A DNA stretch of 64,000 nt from Bacillota bacterium (GTDB taxonomy: Bacteria > Bacillota > Clostridia > Christensenellales > Aristaeellaceae). The stretch lies in contig JAEZIN010000002.1 of the NCBI GenBank assembly GCA_023436585.1, positions 124,001 to 188,000 of the forward strand. Reading direction: 5' to 3'. The position numbers were made by a program, and so were the translations under genes. Every line of letters begins with the position of its first letter. Position 1 is the first letter of the stretch. The notes beneath the pieces were generated by a model. That model was not told the DNA's origin. It searched no databases and saw nothing but the letters and a program-made list of their open reading frames with translations. This document shows, one piece after another, positions 41,995 to 50,454 of the stretch.

Positions 41995-42925
41995 AATAGT
42001 GCCCTATGTCCACATCCTCCAGAACAGCGATGGCATCCTCCGCCAATATCGCCACGGAGCAGTAAATGGACAGCAGGTAGTATCCGATGCCCTCATTGCT
42101 GATGCCCATGAAACGCACCGACAGGCCCATAGACTGCTCGCCCGGCAGGCCGGCCTGATACAGCCCAATCACACCCTGCTTCTGCTCCCCGCTGCGGATC
42201 AGCAGAATATTGGTTTTCCCGCCATCCTCCCTGGGCTTTTTCAGGCCATCCACCAGCAGCTTGTCGGTAGGCACCAGGGGGATGCCCCGCCAGGTAATAA
42301 ATGTGGACCCGTACATGGATACCGTCGCAGGCGGCACGCCCCGGCGGGTGCACTCCCGCCCGAACGCCGCAATGGCCGCGGGATGCGCCAGAAAGAAAGA
42401 GGGTTCTTTCCACACCTTGGCGATCATGCCGTCCAGATCGTCCGGCGTGGGGTATCCAAAGCGCGATTTCATCCGCTGGGAAGGATCCACATTCCTTAGC
42501 AAACCGTAATCGTCGCTGTTGATAATCAGGCTTTCCTGCTTTTCCTTGATGCTTTCCATGCCCAGGCGCAACTGTTCCTTGATTTGGTCATAAGGCTTGC
42601 TGTAAATATCGGATACCCTGGTCTCCATCTTGATGATGGAGGAAACGGACGTCAGCACATACTCCCTGGGGCTGGGTTCATAATCGATAAAGCCTTCGGG
42701 TATATCCTCGCCGTTGGACTGAGCGCACAGTATATCCAGCAGTTCCTCCCCATCCTTCACCTTGTTCAGGCGGAAAATACCAGAATCAAGGGGCTTCCAA
42801 TCCAGAAACCTGGATACCCACCTGGGTGTGATGGATATGAATTGCGGCGCCGTTTTCTCTACATCGGCCAGTTGGTATGCGCTGCGCGCGGACAGCGCTT
42901 TCCGCTGTTTCTCCTGTTCTGACAT
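41981..42925 (-). CDS. Family 2A encapsulin shell protein
   Basis: The 314-residue HK97-fold shell protein begins MSEQEKQRKALSARSAYQLA. It matches the SrpI-like family 2A layout. A long N-terminal arm leads to TAPQFISITPRWVSRFLDWK. Then come YEPSPREYVLTSVSSIIKME and MGLSVRFMGISNEGIGYYLL, and the protein ends VAILAEDAIAVLEDVDIGHY. The start at 42,925 has AAGGAGCAGCAA; the frame stays open far upstream but without a ribosome site. It overlaps the desulfurase gene, so shell and cargo are made together. Recognition is from remembered family sequence features, not a search. Confidence 0.9.
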   Translation of the reverse strand: MSEQEKQRKALSARSAYQLADVEKTAPQFISITPRWVSRFLDWKPLDSGIFRLNKVKDGEELLDILCAQSNGEDIPEGFIDYEPSPREYVLTSVSSIIKMETRVSDIYSKPYDQIKEQLRLGMESIKEKQESLIINSDDYGLLRNVDPSQRMKSRFGYPTPDDLDGMIAKVWKEPSFFLAHPAAIAAFGRECTRRGVPPATVSMYGSTFITWRGIPLVPTDKLLVDGLKKPREDGGKTNILLIRSGEQKQGVIGLYQAGLPGEQSMGLSVRFMGISNEGIGYYLLSIYCSVAILAEDAIAVLEDVDIGHYYDYK

Positions 42926-43069
42926 TTGCTGCTCCTTGATGCAAGATTTCCTATCTAGTTTCTCTTGGCGGGGGTCTTTTATTCCTGCGTGTAAATGAGC
43001 CGCGCTTGAATGAATGGAAAGGAAGATAGAGTTGTCATGCCATGGATAAGTACATGATCCAAGAAGGTG

Positions 43070-43236
43070 GCGTCCGAAGATTCCCAAAGGCTCTGGAACC
43101 CCGACCCCGCCAGTGGCGGGACAGGTCGAGGTGGAAGAGGCCAGCGAAAAGGAGCAGTGCAAGCGGCAGCGCCGCAATGCGACTATTGAGCAGGCCGGAC
43201 CGACCGGAAAGCCCTTTGGTCGCGTCCGAAGACGCG
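43070..43236. repeat. Palindromic intergenic repeat, copy interrupted by insert
   Basis: GCGTCCGAAGATTCCCAAAGG (21 nt, split as GCGTCCGAAG and ATTCCCAAAGG) at 43,070-43,090 and GACCGGAAAGCCCTTTGGTC plus GCGTCCGAAGACGC at 43,202-43,236 match the intact copy at 27,164-27,220. 110 nt are inserted between the stem arms. It lies about 145 nt upstream of the encapsulin ATG. The rest of the 42,926-43,375 gap holds the encapsulin upstream region, with no clear promoter recognised, and a terminator. Confidence 0.75.
43091..43200 (+). repeat. ~110-nt structured insert, copy 2
   Basis: It begins CTCTGGAACCCCGACC and ends ATTGAGCAGGCCGGAC, and aligns end to end with 6,573-6,683. Hairpins: CCGCC-AGT-GGCGG, flanked by ACC-c-CGACC and GGTCG-a-GGT; GGCC-a-GC with GC-a-GGCC; and CGGC-AGC-GCCG. 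Bases that differ between the copies change in pairs. Confidence 0.7.
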
Positions 43237-43290
43237 AAGTCTTTCTAGTAATAAAAGAATGTATCCTTAGCACGACTCCCCCAGCAAATT

Positions 43291-43325
43291 AAAAAACCCG
43301 CTCTTCAAACACCGAAGAGCGGGTT
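43291..43325 (-). terminator. Terminator of the Lpl-type importer operon
   Basis: On the minus strand AACCCGCTCTTC pairs perfectly with GAAGAGCGGGTT (12 bp, 7-nt loop), then a T run. Confidence 0.92.
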
Positions 43326-43375
43326 CCTTCCCAAAATGAATCAGGGAAATGGCTGCGCCATTTCCCCAAATCGTC

Positions 43376-44860
43376 TTAGTTCACGTTATACGTAGCGATG
43401 AAGTTGTCGATCTGCTTTTGCAGCTCGGCCTTGATCACATCGTTGCCGGCGGCGGTGGCCTGCTCGGTCAGCTTCGCGATATCGCCGTCCACATCGGCAG
43501 AGATACCCACGGACAAGGGGCCGTAATACTGGGTATACAGGTTCTGCATAGCGGCGTACTCATTCTTGATGGGGGCGGTGTCCATGTTGAAGGAACGGAA
43601 CTTGTTGGGCACGACGGCGTCTTCCAGAGCCTGCTTCTCCTCATAGTAGGTGGGAGGAGCGCCGGCGCCGACGCGGTGGAACTTCTCCATACGGAAGCCC
43701 CAGGTGCCGGGTTCTCCGCCAAACTCTTCGGTATTGGTGGTGACCATGAAGCCGTTCTCGTCAAAGGTGTAGTCAACGCCTTCGATGCCGTAGGTCAGCA
43801 TGTTGTAGTAGCGGGCATCAGTGCGGATTTTGTCCAGCAGCATGAGCGCGCGCTCGGGATGCTTGGAGGTGACGGGAACAACCATGGAGTCCTGCATGTA
43901 GGACAGGTGGTTGAGCTTGGGCACCAGGTTGAACCAGCGGATGTCCCATTCCTTGGGGTTGTTGCGGTAGTCGCCGGCGTAGGAGTCAAAGTTGTGCAGG
44001 CGGGAGGCTGCAACGCCCATGCGAATCTGGGTGCCGCCGTCATCCTGGATGGAGAGGACGGATTTGGGCCAGTAGCCCGCGTCGGACCACTTCTTCATCG
44101 TATCGGCCATTTCCTTGAACTCGGGCAGCTCATGGGCGGCCATGACAACGGGCTTTTCCGCATTGGGGTCGATGTAGTAGATGCCGCCGGTGGAGCCGGA
44201 GAGGGGATAGTAGCCCTTGCTGAAGAAGAACACATCCTCAAACAGGGGATCGCTGTAGCCGCCGGCCGGATCGGTGAAGGTGGGCTCGTTGGCAACAATG
44301 GCCGTAAGGTAGGCGGCATAGTCGTCAAAGCTCTTGATTTCCTTGATGCCGTACTTGTCCATCAAATCGCCGCGGACGATGGCGCCATAAGCGCTGTACG
44401 TCTTGACGTTGCTGGTGTAGGCATACACGTGGCCATCCACCGTGGCCTGATACAGGGCCTCTTTGGGATGGTCTTTGAGGCTCTCGGCGCAATAGATGGG
44501 CAGCAGGTCTTCCAGGGGCAGGAAAGCGCCGCGCTTGGCCAGGTTGGCGTAGTCCACCCAGGTAGCCGCGTAGGCAAGGTCGAATTCTTCGCCGGAGGAG
44601 AAGAGCAGGGGGTACTTGGTCATGTATTCGCCCCAGCCGATGAAGTACACGGTCAAGGTGCAGTTGAGTTCTTCCAAAGCCATCTTGTTGAATTCTTCCA
44701 GCATGGCCTGGTAGCGGGGGGGTTCGTTGCCCATCAGGTACATGACAAGGTCGACGCGCTCGGAGGTGTCCAGGGGATTGGTCTGGGCCGAGGCCGGCAC
44801 GAGGCCGATGACCATAAGCAGCGCCAGCGCCAATGCCAGAATGCGGGATACGGTTTTCAT
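43376..44860 (-). CDS. Sugar ABC importer solute-binding protein, LplA type
   Basis: The 494-residue secreted binding protein has signal peptide MKTVSRILALALALLMVIGL (cleavage near ASAQT) and no lipobox. VDLVMYLMGNEPPRYQAMLE and LLFSSGEEFDLAYAATWVDY are typical of the group. GGAGGACACCCA precedes the ATG. It is the last gene of the lplB-lplC-lplA operon that follows the DeoC operon on the same strand. Confidence 0.93.
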   Translation of the reverse strand: MKTVSRILALALALLMVIGLVPASAQTNPLDTSERVDLVMYLMGNEPPRYQAMLEEFNKMALEELNCTLTVYFIGWGEYMTKYPLLFSSGEEFDLAYAATWVDYANLAKRGAFLPLEDLLPIYCAESLKDHPKEALYQATVDGHVYAYTSNVKTYSAYGAIVRGDLMDKYGIKEIKSFDDYAAYLTAIVANEPTFTDPAGGYSDPLFEDVFFFSKGYYPLSGSTGGIYYIDPNAEKPVVMAAHELPEFKEMADTMKKWSDAGYWPKSVLSIQDDGGTQIRMGVAASRLHNFDSYAGDYRNNPKEWDIRWFNLVPKLNHLSYMQDSMVVPVTSKHPERALMLLDKIRTDARYYNMLTYGIEGVDYTFDENGFMVTTNTEEFGGEPGTWGFRMEKFHRVGAGAPPTYYEEKQALEDAVVPNKFRSFNMDTAPIKNEYAAMQNLYTQYYGPLSVGISADVDGDIAKLTEQATAAGNDVIKAELQKQIDNFIATYNVN

Positions 44861-44896
44861 TGGGTGTCCTCCTTTTTATTTTCTCCACCGGCCGCG

Positions 44897-45799
44897 TCAG
44901 CCTTTGACGGCGCCGATGGTGATACCCTTGACGAAATATTTTTGCACGAAGGGATACATGAGAATGATGGGGCCTGTGGCTACCACCGCCATGGCCATGC
45001 GCAGCGACTGGGAAGGCAGGTCGCGCACCGGCACGCTGGAGACGGAGGAAATGCGGGTAAGTGCCTGTGCCGAGGAAATGATGTTATAGAGCAGGTACTG
45101 CAGGGGGTACATTTCCCGCTTGCTGATGTAGAGCATGGCATTGGACCAGTCGTTCCAGTAATCCAGGGCGATAAACAGGCCGATGGTGGCCAGACCCGAT
45201 GTGGCCAGGGGCAGCACCAATTGCAGGAAGGTGCGGAATTCCCCGGCGCCGTCAATCTTGGCCGATTCAATGATGGAGGCCGGAACCACCGCCATGAAGC
45301 TGCGCATGATGAGCAGGTAGAATACGTTGAACAAAAGCGGCAGGATCAGCGCCAGCGGGCTGTTTTTGAGCCCCAAGTATCGGATGAAAAAGATGTAGGT
45401 GGAGATCATGCCGCCATTAAACAGCGTGGTAAAGTAAAAGAAAAAGGAAATCTTGTTGCGGTACTTCACATCCCTGCGGCTTAAAACATATGCCGTCATG
45501 GAGATGAGCAGCAAGCCCAATACCGTACCCGCGACTGTAATAAAAAGCGTCATGCCGTAAGCGTTGAAGATATCCTTGGGGTTTTTAAAAAGCGTCTGGT
45601 AGGCCCTTAGGGAATATTCCCCCGGCCACAGGCCAAAGCCGTTTACGGCGATAAACTTTTCAGAGGTGAAGGAGGCCGATATCAGCATGATGAAGGGCAG
45701 AATGCAGATGAGCGCCACAAGCCCCACCAGCAGCTTGCCAAAAAGGTTGAACACGATAAAGGAGGCCGGTGTTTTGATGGCATTTTTGTTTTTTCGCAT
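44897..45799 (-). CDS. Sugar ABC importer permease, LplC type
   Basis: The 300-residue permease has six helices, EAA loop IESAKIDGAGEFRTFLQLVL and C-terminal FVQKYFVKGITIGAVKG. GGGAGGAATGTACG supports the ATG at 45,799 over an upstream start at 45,883 that overlaps the partner gene. Confidence 0.94.
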   Translation of the reverse strand: MRKNKNAIKTPASFIVFNLFGKLLVGLVALICILPFIMLISASFTSEKFIAVNGFGLWPGEYSLRAYQTLFKNPKDIFNAYGMTLFITVAGTVLGLLLISMTAYVLSRRDVKYRNKISFFFYFTTLFNGGMISTYIFFIRYLGLKNSPLALILPLLFNVFYLLIMRSFMAVVPASIIESAKIDGAGEFRTFLQLVLPLATSGLATIGLFIALDYWNDWSNAMLYISKREMYPLQYLLYNIISSAQALTRISSVSSVPVRDLPSQSLRMAMAVVATGPIILMYPFVQKYFVKGITIGAVKG

Positions 45800-45813
45800 C
45801 GTACATTCCTCCC

Positions 45814-46746
45814 TTAAAACAGCGCGTAGTCGGAATCGATGCGTTTGACGACACCGTTGACCAATAAGATGATCAGGAAGCACAGCACCGACTGGTACAG
45901 CGTGGCTGCCGTGGTCATGCCCACATCGCCGCCAGAAATCATGGCGCGGAACACGTAGGTGTCGATAACGTCCGTGGCGTCAAACAACTGGCCGTTGTTG
46001 CCCACCAACTGATAGAACATCTGAAAATCGCCCCGCAAGACCCTGCCGACATTCAGCAGGAAAATGATGATGATGGTGGGGCGGATGGAGGGCAAGGTGA
46101 TGCGCCTGATCTTTTGCCATATGTTGGCCCCGTCGATGTCCGCCGCCTCAAAGCACTCGGCATCGATGGAGGTGATGGCCGCGATATAGATGATGGAGTT
46201 GTAGCCTACCCATTTCCAGGAGTTGAAGGCCATGATGATGAACACCCAAGCGGAAGGCATGTTGTACAGGTTCACGCGCTGGGCGCCCACAGACTCCAGA
46301 AAATTGTTCAGCGTGCCGATCTCGACGCTGAATATGTTCAGTGCGAAGGTACCCACGATGATCCAGGAGATAAAGTAGGGCAGAAAGATCACCGACTGCG
46401 ATATCCTCTTAAATACCCTGCCCCGCATTTCCGTGATAGCGATGGCCACCATCATGGACAGCACCTGGGAGGTAGCAAGGTTAAACAGGTTGAAGAAAAT
46501 CGTGTTTCGGGTGATGCTCCAGCCCTTGCCTGAAAGGAAAAGGAAGCGGAAATTCTCAAAGCCGTTATTCTTGGCCCAGGGACTTTCAAAAATGCCAAGG
46601 TTGTACTGATAGTTTTTGAAAGCCACCAAAAGGCCTCCCATGGGGAGATAGGTCAGTATCAGCACAAGCAGTATCGCCGGCAGCGCCATCAGGTACAGCG
46701 GCCTGTTCCGCTTGAGCTCATACCACACCCCCTGTTTTCTCTGCAT
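45814..46746 (-). CDS. Sugar ABC importer permease, LplB type
   Basis: The 310-residue permease begins MQRKQGVWYELKRNRPLYLM, with the typical LTYLPMGGLLVAFKNYQ motif and EAA loop FEAADIDGANIWQKIRRITL. AGGAGG lies 11 nt before the ATG. First gene of its operon, behind the 16-bp palindrome at 46,820. Confidence 0.93.
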   Translation of the reverse strand: MQRKQGVWYELKRNRPLYLMALPAILLVLILTYLPMGGLLVAFKNYQYNLGIFESPWAKNNGFENFRFLFLSGKGWSITRNTIFFNLFNLATSQVLSMMVAIAITEMRGRVFKRISQSVIFLPYFISWIIVGTFALNIFSVEIGTLNNFLESVGAQRVNLYNMPSAWVFIIMAFNSWKWVGYNSIIYIAAITSIDAECFEAADIDGANIWQKIRRITLPSIRPTIIIIFLLNVGRVLRGDFQMFYQLVGNNGQLFDATDVIDTYVFRAMISGGDVGMTTAATLYQSVLCFLIILLVNGVVKRIDSDYALF

Positions 46747-46798
46747 GTAAAAAGCAGCCTCCTCTCCTAATGTGTAGGATAACATGGCAATATGGTAA

Positions 46799-46827
46799 AG
46801 TATATGGGATATTATTGGTAGTTTTAC
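46799..46827 (-). promoter_or_regulatory. Candidate promoter of the Lpl-type importer
   Basis: TATACT (46,799-46,804) with 17 nt to a poor -35 GTAAAA (46,822-46,827) that lies inside the palindrome. The weak -35 would fit a promoter that needs an activator. Confidence 0.45.
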
Positions 46828-46835
46828 GTAAAACT
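46820..46835. promoter_or_regulatory. 16-bp palindrome, probable operator
   Basis: AGTTTTACGTAAAACT is a perfect palindrome between deoC and the LplB gene, covering the -35 position of the importer promoter. The cognate regulator is unknown. Confidence 0.65.
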
Positions 46836-46876
46836 TACCTGGGTAGTTTCTGCCTGTATTGGTCTCCCGCCACTTT

Positions 46877-47566
46877 TTAAAGCTTCGCTTCCAGCTCCTT
46901 GATGATGGCAACGCTGGCGGTGGAACCGATTCGCTCCACGCCCATGTCGATAAACAGAAGCGTCTTGTTCAGGTCCCTTATGCCCCCGGCGGCCTTGACC
47001 TTCACGCGGCCCTTGACTTCACTGACCATCAGGGCGATATCTTCCACCGTGGCCCCGCCTGTGCCAAAGCCGGTGGAGGTCTTGATAAAGTCCGGCCTTA
47101 TGTTCAGGGCGATACGGCACAATGTCTTTTTTTCATCCTGGGTCAAAAAGCAGTTTTCAAAAATAACTTTGGAAATAACATTCTTTTCCCGGCAGGCAGC
47201 CACGACGGCGGCCATTTCCGCCTCGATATAGGCATAATTGCCGGCCTTCAGTTCCGTCAGGTTGATTACATAATCGATTTCATCCGCGCCGTTTTGAATG
47301 GCATCGATGGTCTCCAGGCGCTTGACTTCCTTGGTGGTCTGCCCCAGGGGGAAGCCAACCGCCGCGCCCACATGGACACCGGAGCCCGCAAGCAGCTCCT
47401 TGCAGAGCTTTACCGGCGAGGAGTTGATGGCAACCATTTTGAAGCGGTACTTGCGGCTTTCCTCGCACAGGGCCTGAAATTCCGCCACCGTGGCGTTGGG
47501 GCGCAGCAGGGTATGGTCAAAATACTGTGCAAGGCGTTCGGGTGTTGGATGAATAAATGCAGGCAT
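46877..47566 (-). CDS. deoC: Deoxyribose-phosphate aldolase family
   Basis: The 229-residue class I aldolase has Schiff-base Lys162 in DFIKTSTGFGTGGAT and the assisting Lys191 in VKVKAAGGIRD. The FDHTLLRPNAT start is typical. Classical DeoC splits deoxyribose-5-phosphate to acetaldehyde and glyceraldehyde-3-phosphate. Here no nucleoside genes are near; it ends an operon with a sugar kinase, lactonase and dehydrogenases, so its substrate may be another phosphorylated deoxy or keto sugar. It lies 10 nt after the Fe-ADH gene. Confidence 0.93.
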   Translation of the reverse strand: MPAFIHPTPERLAQYFDHTLLRPNATVAEFQALCEESRKYRFKMVAINSSPVKLCKELLAGSGVHVGAAVGFPLGQTTKEVKRLETIDAIQNGADEIDYVINLTELKAGNYAYIEAEMAAVVAACREKNVISKVIFENCFLTQDEKKTLCRIALNIRPDFIKTSTGFGTGGATVEDIALMVSEVKGRVKVKAAGGIRDLNKTLLFIDMGVERIGSTASVAIIKELEAKL

Positions 47567-47576
47567 TGCTGTTCCC

Positions 47577-48740
47577 TCACTTTGCTAGATGAAAGATCGC
47601 TTCCACGTCCTTTGCGTAAAGGGGCATAAAGGAGCCGATGGTCCCGCTGCCGCAGGCCTTTTGAGCCATGATGCCAAAATCTGATGTGCCGATGTTCAAT
47701 TGATGAAGGCGTACCGGCGCGCCAAGCCTTGTCAAAAAGCGCTCCAGCCGGGCGATGCCCTCCAGGATCATGGCCTCCTGATCGTCATAGGCCCAGTCCA
47801 CATCCATCACCCGCACCGCGAACTGCACAAAGCGGGATGGGCAGGCGGAATGCACATACTTCATCCAAGCCGGGAAGACAATGGCCAGCCCGGCCCCGTG
47901 GGCGATGTCGTAGATGGCGCTTAACTCATGCTCGATGCCGTGGGAGGCCCAATCCTCCTGGCGGCCCTTGCCTAAAAGCCCGTTGTGGGCGATGGTGCCG
48001 CCCCACATGACCTCCGCCCAGGCGTTTTCATCCTGCGGATTTTCCTTCACGCGAAGGAGATTATCCATCACGGAGCGCAGGACGTTTTCGCACAGCCTGT
48101 CGGAAACGTCGGTATGGGGCTCTTTGGAAAAGTACCGTTCCATCACATGGGCCAGGATGTCCGTTCCGCCCGCGGCGATTTGGCTTTCCGGCAGTGTTTT
48201 GCACAGCACCGGATTCAATATCGCAAAGCGCGGATACAGCAAATCGCTGCCGAAGGAGCGTTTAAGCTGCCCATCTTCCCTGGTGACCACGGTGCCGTCG
48301 CTGCTTTCGCTTCCGGCCGCCGGTATGGTTAAAACCACGCCGATGGGCAAGGCCCTCTGCGGCTTTACTCCCTTTGAAAAGAAGTCCCACACATCCCCAT
48401 CGTATAGTACGCCGGCGGCAATGGCTTTGGCCGAATCGATGACGCTGCCGCCGCCCACCGCCAGGATGAAACCAATCTCCTGCTCTTGGCAGATGCGAAT
48501 CCCTTCATATACCAGTGAAAGGCGCGGGTTGGGCTGCACGCCGCCCAGCTCGACAGCCTCGATGCCGGCATCCGCAAGAGACTTTTTCACGCCCTCGTAC
48601 ACGCCATTTTTCTTAATGCTGCCGCCGCCATAGTGCATAAGCACCTTGCGGGCGTAGGGCAGGCAAGCCTCTCCAGCGGAAAAATGGCTGTCCTTGCCGA
48701 AGATGATTTTGGTGGGGTTATGGAACACAAAGCTCTTCAT
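47577..48740 (-). CDS. Iron-containing alcohol dehydrogenase
   Basis: The 387-residue group III dehydrogenase of the butanol-dehydrogenase (BDH) type begins MKSFVFHNPTKIIFGKDSHF. The NAD motif GGGSVIDSAKAIAAG lies near residue 95. Metal ligands are in GGTDILAHVMERY, SHGIEHELSAIYDIAHGAGL and later His residues. The ATG overlaps the GH105 stop (ATGA). In this operon it could reduce an aldehyde produced by the DeoC-type aldolase. Confidence 0.93.
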   Translation of the reverse strand: MKSFVFHNPTKIIFGKDSHFSAGEACLPYARKVLMHYGGGSIKKNGVYEGVKKSLADAGIEAVELGGVQPNPRLSLVYEGIRICQEQEIGFILAVGGGSVIDSAKAIAAGVLYDGDVWDFFSKGVKPQRALPIGVVLTIPAAGSESSDGTVVTREDGQLKRSFGSDLLYPRFAILNPVLCKTLPESQIAAGGTDILAHVMERYFSKEPHTDVSDRLCENVLRSVMDNLLRVKENPQDENAWAEVMWGGTIAHNGLLGKGRQEDWASHGIEHELSAIYDIAHGAGLAIVFPAWMKYVHSACPSRFVQFAVRVMDVDWAYDDQEAMILEGIARLERFLTRLGAPVRLHQLNIGTSDFGIMAQKACGSGTIGSFMPLYAKDVEAIFHLAK

Positions 48741-49693
48741 ACCGCATCGCCTTTCTTTTGCCACTCCGCCTCCATCAGGAGGAAGAAGGCCTGCCCCTCC
48801 GGGGCCACGCCGGGCTTGTCGAAGGTGGGCGCTCCGCAAACGCCCTGCACCAGCCCGTACCGGTCGGCTTTTGCCATGACCGTGTCATGCAGCTTGCGGG
48901 CGGTGGAAGCAAACTCCGAAGGATTCAGCCAGCCGTCCCGCATGCCCCGCAGTATGGCATAGCACAGCATTTGGGAAAGATTCGTTTCCACGAAAGTGCT
49001 TTCGTCGTCTACCACATCATGGAACAGCCCGTCATTTCGCATATATGGAATCAAAGCACGGATCAGGTTCTGTGCCTTTTCGATGAGGGCGGCCCGCTCT
49101 GCTTTCATGGACTCAGGCAAAAGCGCGATCACCCTGGCAAAGCCCGCCACCGTCCAGCCGTTGCCCACGCCCCAGTGGACGGCACGTACAAACCGCTTGG
49201 CGCCGTCGTCCCACATGTGGGCCATCAGCCCGCTTTTATCATCATGCAGTGAGCCGTAGTACCCATCGATTTGCCGGATGGCTTCCTCATACGCGCCTGC
49301 CGCCGCAAGATAGGGGGGCAGCATGTACATGGAATCCACCCAGAATTCCTTCTTGGTCGTCAGGTGGTATACAGTGCCGCTTTCATTGCGGGGGGCTTTC
49401 ACAAGCGCCCAGTGCAGCAGCTTCTCCGACGCGGTTTTCAATTCCGGATCGCCGGTTTGCTTCGCAGCCCACAACAGCGCCTCACCGGCGCAGCAGGGGT
49501 CGGTGACACCGTCGGTGACGCCGATGGTGGCCACCCTACCATCCGCCATGCTGCGGTAAGCGGCCTCCTTGGCCAGGGCGATCACCGTCTCACCCTCACC
49601 CAGTTCCAAAAAGGCCTGCATGGCCACGCCCTGCTCCCAGGAATGACGCTGCATGCATAAAAGCGCCAGCTTCGCCTGCTCCAACATATCCAT
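48737..49693 (-). CDS. GH105/GH88-type unsaturated glucuronyl hydrolase
   Basis: The 318-residue (alpha/alpha)6 enzyme acts on unsaturated uronic sugars left by pectin lyases. The motifs FWVDSMYMLPPYLAAAG (catalytic Asp region) and HWGVGNGWTVAGFARVIALL fit the family. No signal peptide is present, so it acts on imported disaccharides. It starts one nt inside the GntR stop (TGATG). Its product, a keto-uronate plus rhamnose or another sugar, may feed the operon. Confidence 0.9.
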   Translation of the reverse strand: MDMLEQAKLALLCMQRHSWEQGVAMQAFLELGEGETVIALAKEAAYRSMADGRVATIGVTDGVTDPCCAGEALLWAAKQTGDPELKTASEKLLHWALVKAPRNESGTVYHLTTKKEFWVDSMYMLPPYLAAAGAYEEAIRQIDGYYGSLHDDKSGLMAHMWDDGAKRFVRAVHWGVGNGWTVAGFARVIALLPESMKAERAALIEKAQNLIRALIPYMRNDGLFHDVVDDESTFVETNLSQMLCYAILRGMRDGWLNPSEFASTARKLHDTVMAKADRYGLVQGVCGAPTFDKPGVAPEGQAFFLLMEAEWQKKGDAV

Positions 49694-50454
49694 CACCTGT
49701 ACAGCTCCACACTGAATTCGTTGCGGTCGCCCCGGTATCGGGCCACGGAATATTCCACCGGCTCGCCGCCGGCGGTATACGCCACGGTCTTCACCAGGCA
49801 TACCGGCGCGCCTTTTGCAATGTCCAGCAATTGCGCCTCGGCGGCGTTGGCGATCACGGCCTCCAGCTTGCGCACCACGCGGCTGACGCGCTTTTCGTAG
49901 AGCTTTTCCATGTACTCGTACAGGGAGCCGTTGGTGAAATCCTGCTTCATCAAAAGGGGAAAGATGTTGTAGGGAATATATGTTTCCAGATAGACAAGGG
50001 GTTCTCCGTCGGCACAGCGCAGCCGTTCCAGATAAATCAACGGTTCACTTGCTTCCAGGCGCAGCTTTTCATTGATGTGGCGCACACCTTCCAGCACCTT
50101 CAAATTCATCAGCCTGGTGGATGGCTCCAGCCCCTTTTGACGCATTTCCTCATTATAGCTTTGCAGCTTGTTCAGAAACCTGGCGTCAATCTTGGGGGCT
50201 GCCACCACCGTGCCCTTGGCCCGGCGGCGGGTAAGATACCCTTCCATCACCAGCTCACTTAATGTCTGGCGGATGGTGGAACGGCTGATGTCGTGCATAT
50301 CGCACAGGTCCAGCTCGCTGGGAATCATATCCCCTTCCTGCAGCGTGCCGTCCCGCACTGCCTCCAGGATCGCCTGCTTCATTTGGAAATACAATGGAAT
50401 AGGGCTTAATTTGTCGATATGGATCTTTTGCCGCCAGAAGTCGCTTTGCGTCAT
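49693..50454 (-). CDS. GntR-family regulator, HutC/UTRA type
   Basis: The 253-residue regulator has a winged helix at residues 10-80 (PLYFQMKQAILEAVRDGTLQ, LCDMHDISRSTIRQTLSELV, YLTRRRAKGTVV). A UTRA ligand domain follows (LIYLERLRCADGEPLVYLET). The start overlaps the kinase stop (ATGA). Being inside the operon, it probably binds the palindrome at 54,033 and is released by a sugar phosphate. Confidence 0.93.
   Translation of the reverse strand: MTQSDFWRQKIHIDKLSPIPLYFQMKQAILEAVRDGTLQEGDMIPSELDLCDMHDISRSTIRQTLSELVMEGYLTRRRAKGTVVAAPKIDARFLNKLQSYNEEMRQKGLEPSTRLMNLKVLEGVRHINEKLRLEASEPLIYLERLRCADGEPLVYLETYIPYNIFPLLMKQDFTNGSLYEYMEKLYEKRVSRVVRKLEAVIANAAEAQLLDIAKGAPVCLVKTVAYTAGGEPVEYSVARYRGDRNEFSVELYR

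Noticed and set aside
43070..43236. Insertion sequence with terminal repeats
   Set aside because: Ends are palindromic but the 167 nt contain no transposase frame, so it is treated as a repeat plus insert.
42926..43273. Long N-terminal extension of the encapsulin frame (up to 116 more residues)
   Set aside because: It runs through the repeat region with no ribosome site, whereas AAGGAGCAGCAA precedes the ATG at 42,925.
43349..45484. 711-codon open frame on the plus strand, and similar long antisense frames at 54,074-55,885, 8,321-9,799, 60,265-61,611 and 2,232-3,350
   Set aside because: Each lies opposite a clearly recognised gene, reads as His/Gly/Gln-rich low-complexity protein, and follows from GC-rich codon use on the other strand.
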